DNA of 64,000 nucleotides from Streptomyces violaceoruber (lineage in GTDB: Bacteria > Actinomycetota > Actinomycetes > Streptomycetales > Streptomycetaceae): assembly GCA_000720805.1 (NCBI GenBank), contig JODI01000004.1:186001-250000 (forward strand). The letters are read 5' to 3'. The position numbers and the translations under genes are program-made. Of this stretch, positions 31,724-39,040 are shown piece by piece (position 1 is the stretch's first letter; every line of letters starts with the position of its first letter). Under the pieces are notes generated by a model that did not search any database, was not told the origin of the DNA, and saw nothing but the letters and a program-made list of their open reading frames with translations.

Positions 31724-33645
31724 TGAGCGTGCAGACGGTGAGGGCGGTGGGAACGGCGGGGCTGTGGGTGATGCGACCGGGCGTCGAGCCGCGCGAGCGC
31801 AACGCCGAGCCGTTCGACCCGACCGCTGAGCCGTGCGCCGAGAACGCCGGCGCCCGAGAGAGGAACGTCCGGGCGGGCGAGGGGGCCGACGGGCTTCGAC
31901 GGGGAACCTGCCCGGTGGGCGAGGGGGCGGCCGGGCCGCGGGAGGGGAACCTCCGGGCCGGTGAGGGTGCGGTCGAGGACCGGCAGGGGAAAGCCCCGGT
32001 GCGCGGCGGGTATGTCGAGGCGCGCGGCGCAATCGCCGAGGCGCGGGAGGGGAACGTCCGGGCGGGTGAGAGTTCGGCGGAGGCCCCGCAGGGAGACGCG
32101 TCGGCGTGCGAGGCGGCCGTCGAGCCGGGTGCGCGCAACGTCTCACCGGGCGAGGACGAGCGCGAGGGCCGGCGCGACGCGACAGCCTGTGCACGGCAGG
32201 CCGTGTCGTCGCCGTCGCGGCGCGCGAACCTGGTCGAGGTCTTTCCGCTCCCCACCGACACGCTCACGGCCCGGAACGCGGTGTTCGCCGCCCGGGCCGA
32301 AGCCCTGGGAGCGCGGGCCGAGTTGTTCGCCGCCGGCGGTGTCCCGGCCGCGGTGCGCACAGGCCCCGCTGTCTCGCCGGCCCGGATCGGTGTGATCGTG
32401 AGCCGAGCAAGGCCCGACGCCGGCCAGGACACGCCCCGTTGGCGCGCCGCGCTCCGGGCCGGCCTCACCCTTCTTAACTCACGGGTCGTGCGTACCCATT
32501 TCGGCACGGTCGCCGGGGTCGTCATCCTCGCCGTCCTGCTGTGGCGCATGGGCACCGGCGTGTTCCTGGACGGACTGCGGCGGATCGACACGCCGACACT
32601 GCTGGCGGCCCTCTTGGTCGGGCTGCTCACCACCGTGTTCAGCGCCTGGCGTTGGGCGCTGGTGGCCCGGGGTCTCGGTATCCGGCTGCCTCTCGTCCCC
32701 GCCCTGGCCGACTACTACCGCGCGCTGTTCCTGAACGCGGCCCTGCCCGGCGGTGTCCTCGGCGACGTCCACCGAGCGGTCCGGCACGGGAAGAGCTCGG
32801 GTGACCTGGGCCGCGGCGTCCGCGCGGTCGTTCTCGAACGGGCCGCCGGACAGGCCGTGCTGGCCGTCGTCGGCGCGGCCGTCCTGCTGACGATGCCCTC
32901 GCCGGTGCTGGCCGACGCCCGCCACCTCGCCCCGCTGCTCGGCCTCGCCGCGCTGGGCGCCCTCGCCGTCGTCCTCGCCCTGCGCATGAACCGGACCGAG
33001 CCTTCCCGCCGGGGACGCGCCCTGCGCGCCGGCCTGGCCGAGGCCCGCGAGGGACTGCTGTCCCGCCGCAACGGGCCGGGCGTGGCCGTCTCCTCCGCCG
33101 TCGTCCTGGCCGGGCACATCGGCATGTTCGTCCTCGCCGCCCGCGTCGCCGGATCCGCGGCGTCCGTGGCCGCTCTGCTGCCCCTCGCGGTCCTTGCCCT
33201 GCTCGCCATGGGACTTCCGCTGAACATCGGCGGATTCGGCCCCCGCGAGGGCGTCACCGCCTGGGCGTTCGGTGCCGCCGGCCTCGGCGCGAGCAGCGGT
33301 CTCGCGGTCGCCGTGGTGTACGGCGTCCTCAGCTTCGTGGCCGCGCTGCCGGGCGCCCTGGTCCTGGTCGCCCGCTGGTACACCGGCCTGCGCGGCACCA
33401 CGGACGTCGGCGCCGGGAACGCCGTGACGGACCCGGCGGCCGGGACGGTCGTGGCGGACCCGACACCGCACCGCGCACCGGACGGTGACTACCCGCGCTC
33501 CGCCTCCGCGGTGCTCGTGGTGCCGTCCGGGGACGTGAGCATCGAGAAATACGTCCCGAAGGAATCGGCGAAGCCCGCCAGCAGTTCTTTCCCCTTTTCC
33601 GCGGATCCCAGGGAAGGACGGCCAATGACGCCCGAATCGGTATAG
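31723..33645 (+). CDS. LPG-synthase-type membrane protein (UPF0104/AglD2, flippase-like) with a long disordered N-terminus
   Basis: A 640-residue protein. Residues about 1-245 are low-complexity, rich in Arg, Glu and Gly, with degenerate repeats such as RERNVRAGEG, REGNLRAGEG and REGNVRAGES. Residues about 250-560 form the lysylphosphatidylglycerol-synthase TM domain: FSAWRWALVARGL, ALFLNAALPGGVLGDVHRA and LPLNIGGFGPREGVTAW. Such domains occur in lipid and glycolipid flippases. The start overlaps the methyltransferase stop. The last 52 codons run antisense into the creatininase-family gene (33489-33645), so the true C-terminus of one of them may be shorter. In context it may move a glycosylated lipid-linked product. 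Confidence 0.75.
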   Translation: MSVQTVRAVGTAGLWVMRPGVEPRERNAEPFDPTAEPCAENAGARERNVRAGEGADGLRRGTCPVGEGAAGPREGNLRAGEGAVEDRQGKAPVRGGYVEARGAIAEAREGNVRAGESSAEAPQGDASACEAAVEPGARNVSPGEDEREGRRDATACARQAVSSPSRRANLVEVFPLPTDTLTARNAVFAARAEALGARAELFAAGGVPAAVRTGPAVSPARIGVIVSRARPDAGQDTPRWRAALRAGLTLLNSRVVRTHFGTVAGVVILAVLLWRMGTGVFLDGLRRIDTPTLLAALLVGLLTTVFSAWRWALVARGLGIRLPLVPALADYYRALFLNAALPGGVLGDVHRAVRHGKSSGDLGRGVRAVVLERAAGQAVLAVVGAAVLLTMPSPVLADARHLAPLLGLAALGALAVVLALRMNRTEPSRRGRALRAGLAEAREGLLSRRNGPGVAVSSAVVLAGHIGMFVLAARVAGSAASVAALLPLAVLALLAMGLPLNIGGFGPREGVTAWAFGAAGLGASSGLAVAVVYGVLSFVAALPGALVLVARWYTGLRGTTDVGAGNAVTDPAAGTVVADPTPHRAPDGDYPRSASAVLVVPSGDVSIEKYVPKESAKPASSSFPFSADPREGRPMTPESV

Positions 33646-34280
33646 GCGGACATTCCGACGGTGAGCAGATGACGGCGGTCGTCCGCGACGAAATCGGCCG
33701 ACTCGTAACCGGGCCGGACCATTTCGGGATGGGCGTGCAGAAGGATGGAGGTCTCGATTTCCCCCGCGTGCATGTCGGTCAGCAGCGAGGTCGCCACCCC
33801 GGCCCGTACCCGGGCCGCCTCCCAGTCCTCGGGGGCCGGGAAGAGCGCCATCCGCTCACCGCGTGCGGAGGACTCCTGGACGACATTGCCCAGGACGTAG
33901 TTCCCGCCGTGCCCGTTGACCACTACCAGGGCTTCGACGCCCGAGCGGCGCAGTGAGGCCGCGATGTCCCGTACCACCGCGTGAAGGGTCACGGAGGAGA
34001 TGCTGACGGTTCCCGGCCAGGCCGCGTGCTCGTGCGAGCAGGCGATGGTCACCGGCGGAAGGAGGTGCACCGGGTACGCGGTGGCGATCTCCCGGGCGAT
34101 GGCGCAGGCGACGAGCGTGTCGGTCGCCAGGGGAAGGTACGGGCCGTGCTGTTCGAAACTTCCGACGGGAAGGACGGCCACCTGGGTTGAGACGCCCGCC
34201 CCTCGCGTGCGTACGTCTTCGGTAGTGTCCGCCGGCACCAGACCGTATGCCGCCGACCGTATTCCCGAACCACTCATCAT
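33489..34280 (-). CDS. Creatininase-family amidohydrolase (candidate FAPy deformylase)
   Basis: A 263-residue creatininase fold with metal ligands visible: Glu and His in PVGSFEQHGPYLPLATD, SHEHAAWPGTVSIS, VVNGHGGN and DMHAGEIETS. Family members include creatininase, mycofactocin MftE and archaeal ArfB, which removes the formyl group from FAPy made by a GTP cyclohydrolase. It is transcribed divergently from a GTP cyclohydrolase II gene only 35 bp away, and that enzyme has the FAPy-type residue. An ArfB-like deformylase role is therefore a good hypothesis. AAAGG lies 7 nt before ATG 34280. The 3' end overlaps the convergent membrane-protein gene by 157 bp. Confidence 0.75.
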   Translation of the reverse strand: MMSGSGIRSAAYGLVPADTTEDVRTRGAGVSTQVAVLPVGSFEQHGPYLPLATDTLVACAIAREIATAYPVHLLPPVTIACSHEHAAWPGTVSISSVTLHAVVRDIAASLRRSGVEALVVVNGHGGNYVLGNVVQESSARGERMALFPAPEDWEAARVRAGVATSLLTDMHAGEIETSILLHAHPEMVRPGYESADFVADDRRHLLTVGMSAYTDSGVIGRPSLGSAEKGKELLAGFADSFGTYFSMLTSPDGTTSTAEAERG

Positions 34281-34315
34281 TCCACGGCCTTTCGTCTCTG
34301 CTTAGGAACCAGATC

Positions 34316-34975
34316 ATGACAGAAAAAATTGGCGTGCTCGGCAAGAAGTCACCGCAGCGCACGGGTGTGGAACGCGTCGTGAATGCCCCGCTGCCCACCG
34401 TGTACGGGAAATTCCAGGCGGTCGGCTACCTCGATCACGATCGCGGTGACGAACAAGTGGCCCTGGTCTACGGCGAGATCGGCACGGACGACGTCCTGAC
34501 CCGGCTGCATTCCGAGTGCCTGACCGGTGACGCCTTCGGCTCCCAGCACTGCGAGTGCGGCGACCAGCTCGCCTCCGCGCTGCGCGCGGTCGTCGCCGAG
34601 GGCAGCGGCGTCGTGGTCTACCTGAGAGGGCATGAAGGCCGGGGCATCGGCCTGCTGGGCAAGCTGCGGGCGATGGCGCTGCAGGCGGAGGGCCTGGACA
34701 CCGTGGAGGCGAACCTGGCGCTGGGTCTGCCGGTGGACGCCCGCGACTACGGGGTCGCCGCCGAGATCCTGCACGACCTGGGCGTGAACTCGGTCCGTCT
34801 GATGTCCAACAACCCGCGCAAGCGTGAGGCGTTGCTGCGGCACGGCATCCAGGTCGCCGAGACGGTGCCGCTGCTGATACCGCCGTGCGAGAACAACATC
34901 ACGTATCTGCGCACCAAGCGGGAGCGGCTGGACCACCACCTGCCCCACCTGGACGCGGTCGTCAGCTCCTCCTGA
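34316..34975 (+). CDS. ribA: GTP cyclohydrolase II, FAPy-forming type (Met120)
   Basis: A 219-residue GTP cyclohydrolase II. Zinc cysteines are in SECLTGDAFGSQHCECG (Cys68, 79, 81); GTP-binding and catalytic segments are VYLRGHEGRGIGLLGK and DTVEANLALGLPVDARDY. Residue 120 is Met in KLRAMALQ, where typical enzymes have Tyr (E. coli IRAYALQ). From memory of work on the three S. coelicolor enzymes, Met at exactly this position makes the enzyme stop at the formylated intermediate FAPy instead of making the riboflavin precursor. There is no RibB domain. AGGA lies 8 nt before ATG 34316. It probably feeds a special GTP-derived pathway rather than riboflavin. Confidence 0.9.
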   Translation: MTEKIGVLGKKSPQRTGVERVVNAPLPTVYGKFQAVGYLDHDRGDEQVALVYGEIGTDDVLTRLHSECLTGDAFGSQHCECGDQLASALRAVVAEGSGVVVYLRGHEGRGIGLLGKLRAMALQAEGLDTVEANLALGLPVDARDYGVAAEILHDLGVNSVRLMSNNPRKREALLRHGIQVAETVPLLIPPCENNITYLRTKRERLDHHLPHLDAVVSSS

Positions 34976-34983
34976 CCGGGGCC

Positions 34984-35024
34984 CGCGGCGGCCGGCACGC
35001 CTCCTTCCGGCGTCGGCCGCCGCG
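34984..35024 (+). terminator. Hairpin terminator after ribA-like gene
   Basis: A GC-rich imperfect hairpin: 10-bp outer stem (34984-34993 with 35015-35024) plus an inner gcc/ggc stem, 9 bp after the stop codon. Confidence 0.65.
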
Positions 35025-35127
35025 CTGTCCCCGATCGCCGCCGCACCGCCCGGCACGTGCGGACCCCGGTCCCGAAGGGGAGCATGAGGGGACGGGACAC
35101 GCGGGACGGCGACGAAGGGACCACGTA

Positions 35128-36180
35128 GTGAGCGACGACATCCCCTCCGACTCTCCGGAGCCCTTCCCCGAGTCCTTCCCCGAGCCCTTCCCCGTCCTCT
35201 TCCTCGCCGCCGAACGGGTCGCCGGACTGCTGGACGCCGACACGGCCATCCGGTCGCAGCGGGCCGCGTTCACCGCGCTGGGCGACGGTACCGCCGACCT
35301 GCCCGGCAAGATCATGCACCCGAGCCGCTTCGACGACAGCGTCGTCTTCTCGTACGTCTCCCGGCTGTCGGCGGACTCCGGCGCCGTCGCCAAGTTCGGC
35401 AGCGTCAACCCGGGCAACGCGGCGGCCGGGCTGCCGACCGTGCACGCCGTGATCACCGTGCTCGACCCGGTCACCGGCCGCCTTACCGCGGTGCTGGACG
35501 GCACGACCGTGACCACGCTGCGTACGGCCGCGGCGAGCGCCGTCGCCGTCGACGCGCTGGCCGTCCCGGACGCCGCCGACCTGGCCGTCCTCGGCTCGGG
35601 CACCCAGGCCCTCGCCCACACCAGGGCGATCGCCCGGGTGCGGGAGCTGAAGTCCGTACGGCTGTGGAGCCCCACCCCGGAGCATCGCGCCCGCGCCGCC
35701 GAGACGCTCGCCGTCGAACTGGACCTCCCGGTCGAACCGGCCGGCACCGCCGAGGCGGCCGTGACAGGGGCGTCCCTGGTCGCGGCCTGCACGCTCAGCA
35801 CCACGCCCGTGGTGCGCGGGCAGTGGCTGGCACCCGGGTGCACGGTCGTCAGCGTGGGCTCGTTCGAGCCCTCACGCCGCGAGGTGGACGCGGAGGTGGT
35901 ACGGAGGGCACGGGAGTGCGGGGCCGTCGTGGTCGACGACCCGGCGACCGCGGCCGAGCACGCCGGGCCGGTCGTCAAGGCCCTGCGGGAGGGCCTGCTG
36001 ACCCCCGAGGACCTGATCCCGCTGGGCGGCGTGCTCACCGGCCTGCGCACGGCCCGTGACGGCCCCGAGGACATCGTCTACTACAACAGTGTCGGCCTCG
36101 GCATCCAGGACGCGGCCGCCGCCTGGGCCGTCGTCGAGGCGGCGAGGGCCGTCAGGGCGGGGGAGGGGGAGCGCCGGTGA
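35128..36180 (+). CDS. Ornithine cyclodeaminase/mu-crystallin family protein
   Basis: A 350-residue protein with the ornithine cyclodeaminase fold: KIMHP near residue 61, KFGSVNPGN, VLDGTTVTTLRTAAASAVA and the NAD Rossmann motif LAVLGSGTQALAHTRAIA, then SVGSFEPSRREVD. Family members are ornithine cyclodeaminase, alanine dehydrogenase-like enzymes, ketimine reductases and siderophore-pathway enzymes. The N-terminus has a Pro-Glu-Phe repeat (SPEPFPESFPEPFP). GTG 35128 has GAAGGGA upstream. The gene overlaps by GTGA with a FAD amine-oxidase gene now truncated. An imine-reducing or opine-forming role is possible. Confidence 0.8.
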   Translation: MSDDIPSDSPEPFPESFPEPFPVLFLAAERVAGLLDADTAIRSQRAAFTALGDGTADLPGKIMHPSRFDDSVVFSYVSRLSADSGAVAKFGSVNPGNAAAGLPTVHAVITVLDPVTGRLTAVLDGTTVTTLRTAAASAVAVDALAVPDAADLAVLGSGTQALAHTRAIARVRELKSVRLWSPTPEHRARAAETLAVELDLPVEPAGTAEAAVTGASLVAACTLSTTPVVRGQWLAPGCTVVSVGSFEPSRREVDAEVVRRARECGAVVVDDPATAAEHAGPVVKALREGLLTPEDLIPLGGVLTGLRTARDGPEDIVYYNSVGLGIQDAAAAWAVVEAARAVRAGEGERR

Positions 36181-36500
36181 CGGTGCGCGCCGGAGTCGTC
36201 GTGATCGGCGGCGGGGTGATGGGCACGAGCATCGCCTGCCATCTGGCCCGCGCGGGCGTGCCGGACGTCGTGCTCGTCGAGCGGGACGAACTGGCGTCCG
36301 GATCCACATCCAAGGCGGCGGGCGGGGCCCGCGCGCAGTTCTCCGACGAGCTCAACGTCCGCCTCGGGGCCCGCAGTCTGGAGGCCTTCGCCCGCTTCGA
36401 ACAGGACACCGGGTACGACATCGGGCTGCACCGGGTCGGCTACCTGTTCCTGCTGTCCACGCCCGAGGAGGTCACCGCCTTCGAGGCGGGCGTCCGGCTG
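36177..36500 (+). pseudogene. Truncated FAD-dependent amine oxidase (DadA/sarcosine oxidase type)
   Basis: The first 108 codons of a DAO-family oxidase are intact: FAD motif VVVIGGGVMGTSIACHLARAG, LVERDELASGSTSKAAGGARAQFSDELN and GYLFLLSTPEEVTAF. After AFEAGVRL (about 36500) the similarity stops and the sequence becomes unrelated. The reading frame runs on out of frame through the next gene to 37541. The remaining ~260 residues of the expected ~370 were not found up to 38 kb. It was translationally coupled to the cyclodeaminase gene. The break marks a recombination or insertion junction. Confidence 0.75.
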
Positions 36501-36627
36501 ATCTGTGCTGTCGGTGCCGTGTCGGAGCTCTGTCGGGAGCTGTCGGTGGCTCGTCGGCGGGGGCTGGCACCTTTCCAGAGACGGCCGACCGGAGTTCACC
36601 GGGCGGCTCGATCCCGAAGGAGCCAGC

Positions 36628-37749
36628 ATGCACACCCCCGTCACGATCATCGGCGCCGGACTCGGCGGACTTACTCTGGCCCGCGTCTTACACGTCCACG
36701 GCATCCCGGTCACGGTCTACGAGGCGGAGTCCTCCCCCTCGGCGCGCGCTCAGGGCGGATTGCTCGACATCCACGACTACAACGGGCAGCTCGCACTCAA
36801 GGCGGCCGGCCTGATGGACGAGTTCCACGCCATCGTCCTGGAGGGCCGCCAGGCGATGCGGGTCCTCGACCGGGACGGGACTGTCCTGTTCGACCAGGCC
36901 GACGACGGCACGGGCGGACGCCCCGAAGTACAGCGCGGCGACCTGCGACAGATCCTGCTCGACTCGCTCCCGGCAGGCACCGTGCGGTGGGGGCACAAGG
37001 TCAGCCGCACCCGTGCCCTCGGCGAGGGCCGCCACGAGGTGACGTTCGCCGACGGCGGTACCGTCGTCACCAGCCTGCTGGTCGGCGCGGACGGCGCGTG
37101 GTCACGGGTCCGGCCGCTGCTGTCCACCGCCACACCCGAGTACGTCGGTCAATCGGTCGTGGAGACCTACCTGTTCGACGCCGGCACACGGCACCCGGCC
37201 GCCGCGAAAGCGGTCGGCGGCGGGATGCTGATCGCTCCTTCGCCGGGCAGGGAGATCTTCGCCCACCGGGAAAAGGACGACACCCTGCACGCCTACGTGG
37301 GGCTGTCCGAGCCGCAGGACTGGTTCGCCGCCATCGACTTCGCCGACGCCGCCACGGCCACCGCGCGGATCGCGCAGGAATTCGACGGCTGGGCGCCGGA
37401 GCTCACCGCGCTGATCACCGACAGCGACGTCGCACCGGTCCTGCGCCCCCTCTACACTCTGCCGACCGGCCACCGGTGGGACCGGGTACCGGGGGTGACC
37501 CTGCTCGGCGACGCCGCCCACCTCGCGCCCCCCAACGGTGAGGGCGCCAACCTGGCCATGCTCGACGGCGCCGAACTCGGTGAAGTCCTCGCCGCGCACC
37601 CCGACGACATCGAGACGGCGCTCACCGAGTACGAGCAGGCCATGTTCGCCCGCGCCGCCGAGACCGTGCCCGAGGAGATGCCCGGGATCGACTCCGCCGA
37701 CAACACCGCCCAGGGCCTGATCGATCGGTTCACCGAGAAGGGCCAATGA
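36628..37749 (+). CDS. FAD-dependent monooxygenase, Tet(X)/PHBH-like
   Basis: A 373-residue class A flavoprotein monooxygenase. It has the N-terminal FAD motif VTIIGAGLGGLTLARVLHVHG, then VQRGDLRQILLDSLP, the DG motif LLVGADGAWSRVRP, and the second FAD site GVTLLGDAAHLAPPNGEGANLAMLDGAEL. This arrangement is close to Tet(X)-type tetracycline oxygenases and to tailoring hydroxylases. AAGGAG lies 5 nt before ATG 36628. Codon 21 (36688-36690) is TTA, so translation should depend on bldA. It begins immediately right of the truncated oxidase, with 127 bp of unrelated upstream sequence. The role may be xenobiotic or antibiotic hydroxylation. Confidence 0.85.
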   Translation: MHTPVTIIGAGLGGLTLARVLHVHGIPVTVYEAESSPSARAQGGLLDIHDYNGQLALKAAGLMDEFHAIVLEGRQAMRVLDRDGTVLFDQADDGTGGRPEVQRGDLRQILLDSLPAGTVRWGHKVSRTRALGEGRHEVTFADGGTVVTSLLVGADGAWSRVRPLLSTATPEYVGQSVVETYLFDAGTRHPAAAKAVGGGMLIAPSPGREIFAHREKDDTLHAYVGLSEPQDWFAAIDFADAATATARIAQEFDGWAPELTALITDSDVAPVLRPLYTLPTGHRWDRVPGVTLLGDAAHLAPPNGEGANLAMLDGAELGEVLAAHPDDIETALTEYEQAMFARAAETVPEEMPGIDSADNTAQGLIDRFTEKGQ

Positions 37750-37922
37750 CCGACTCGAACCCCGAACTGACGCTCTCCTTACCGCCCCCGGCCGCTCAGG
37801 GCGTGCAGATTGCTGCTCAGCGGTGCCGACCCCACTCCGGCGTGGCTGTGGTGGTCGGGCACCGAACGTCGGCGACGGGGGCTGCCGCGAGGGGCCCACG
37901 GTGCAGCTCGTAAAGTCGTGGG

Positions 37923-37961
37923 ATGGCATTCATGAGCACCCCGCACTGCTGCTTCCTCTGA
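37923..37961 (+). CDS. Possible 12-residue leader peptide
   Basis: A small ORF reading M-A-F-M-S-T-P-H-C-C-F-L, stop. The ribosome-binding site is weak. It ends 12 bp before a perfect 12-bp hairpin and 183 bp before the methyltransferase start. It could be an antibiotic- or cysteine-sensing leader, as in regulated rRNA methyltransferase genes, or a chance ORF. Confidence 0.3.
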   Translation: MAFMSTPHCCFL

Positions 37962-37973
37962 CCGGGAGGCATT

Positions 37974-38001
37974 GAGGGCGATGCCGGACGGCGTCGCCCT
38001 C
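37974..38001 (+). promoter_or_regulatory. Hairpin in the methyltransferase leader (possible attenuator)
   Basis: A 12-bp stem (37974-37985 with 37990-38001, one T-G pair) and loop ggac, located in the 5' region of the RlmA-like gene rather than at a gene end. Confidence 0.5.
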
Positions 38002-38144
38002 CTCGGTGTGCCTGCTACGTGAACCTCGTTCCCGGCGCTGCCCGTTCGGAGGCGGCCCGGACGCCGGGCCGTCCCTCCTGGGGCGGAGCTCCCCGAACCC
38101 GTGCGGGCACGGTCCCTTCCCGTCACCGTTGCCAGGAGTGCCTC

Positions 38145-38993
38145 GTGCCCGCGTTACTTCCCCCTGCCCTCGAACCGTTCCTCGACCTCCTGTGCTGCCC
38201 GACGTGCCGCGCCCGTCTGCACCCCGACCGCGGCACACTGCGCTGCCAGGCGGGCCACACCTTCGACATCGCCCGCCACGGATACGTCAGCCTCCTGACG
38301 GGCAGCCGAGCCACCAGCGGCGACGACGCGGCCATGGCCCGGGCCCGGGACCGTTTCCTGTCCACCGGCAGGTACGTCCCCATCCGCCAGGCCGTGGCCC
38401 GCCTGGCGGCCGAGGGCGTCCCCGAGCAGGGCACGGTCGTGGACGTCGGGTGCGGCCCGGGCTACTACCTGGCCGGCGTACTCGACCGGCTGCCCGGAGC
38501 CCGCGGTCTGGGCCTGGACACCTCGGCGCGCGCACTGCGCTCAGCGGCCCGAGCCCATGAGCGAGCCGCCGCGGCGACCTGGGATGTCTTCCGTCCCTTC
38601 CCGCTGGCCGACGGGGTGGCCGACGTCGTGCTGGACGTGTTCGCCCCGCGCAACCCGTCCGAGTTCCGCCGGGTGCTGCGACCGTCCGGCCGGTTGGTCG
38701 TGGTGCGTCCCACGGGGCGGCACCTGGCCGAGCTGCGTGGCCAGGTGCCCGGGATGGTCGCGATCGATCCGGCCAAGGAGGAGCGCCTGCACGAGGCGCT
38801 GGCCCCCTTCTTCGAGGCCGCCGAGACCGAGCAGGTCGAGTACGTCACATCCCTGACCAGGACGGAGGCTGTCGATCTGGTGGGGATGACGCCGAGCGCA
38901 CGTCACGTGAACCGTGCGGACCTGGACGAGGACGGCCTCCTGCCCGACCGGGTCACCGTCTCCTTGCTGGCCACCGCCTACCGGCCTCGGTGA
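38145..38993 (+). CDS. RlmA/TlrB-like 23S rRNA (guanine) methyltransferase
   Basis: A 282-residue protein with the RlmA layout. An N-terminal zinc finger (LLCCPTCRARL ... LRCQAGHTFD) is followed by ARHGYVSLLTG and a class I SAM domain with motif I VVDVGCGPGYYLAGVLDRL and DVFAPRNPSEFRRVLRP. RlmA(II)/TlrB enzymes methylate N1 of G748 in 23S rRNA and give resistance to tylosin-type macrolides. I chose GTG 38145 because AGGAG precedes it closely. The fourth codon (38154-38156) is TTA, predicting bldA dependence. The leader holds a short ORF and hairpin. It could be a self-resistance relic without its biosynthetic cluster. Confidence 0.85.
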   Translation: MPALLPPALEPFLDLLCCPTCRARLHPDRGTLRCQAGHTFDIARHGYVSLLTGSRATSGDDAAMARARDRFLSTGRYVPIRQAVARLAAEGVPEQGTVVDVGCGPGYYLAGVLDRLPGARGLGLDTSARALRSAARAHERAAAATWDVFRPFPLADGVADVVLDVFAPRNPSEFRRVLRPSGRLVVVRPTGRHLAELRGQVPGMVAIDPAKEERLHEALAPFFEAAETEQVEYVTSLTRTEAVDLVGMTPSARHVNRADLDEDGLLPDRVTVSLLATAYRPR

Positions 38994-39040
38994 CCACGAA
39001 CGGGCGCACACGCCCGCTGACCGACGAGCAGTGGACCCGC

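Larger units (their letters stand above)
37750..38144 (+). other. 395-bp region upstream of the RlmA-like methyltransferase
   Basis: No normal gene is supported here. It contains a 12-codon ORF (37923-37961) followed by a 12-bp hairpin (37974-38001), an arrangement resembling an attenuation leader. The rest shows no recognisable feature. Confidence 0.4.

Noticed and set aside
36177..37541. 454-residue fusion protein starting with a FAD oxidase
   Set aside because: After residue 108 the frame is out of phase with, and overlaps, the genuine FAD monooxygenase gene; composition becomes Arg/Pro-rich shadow sequence.
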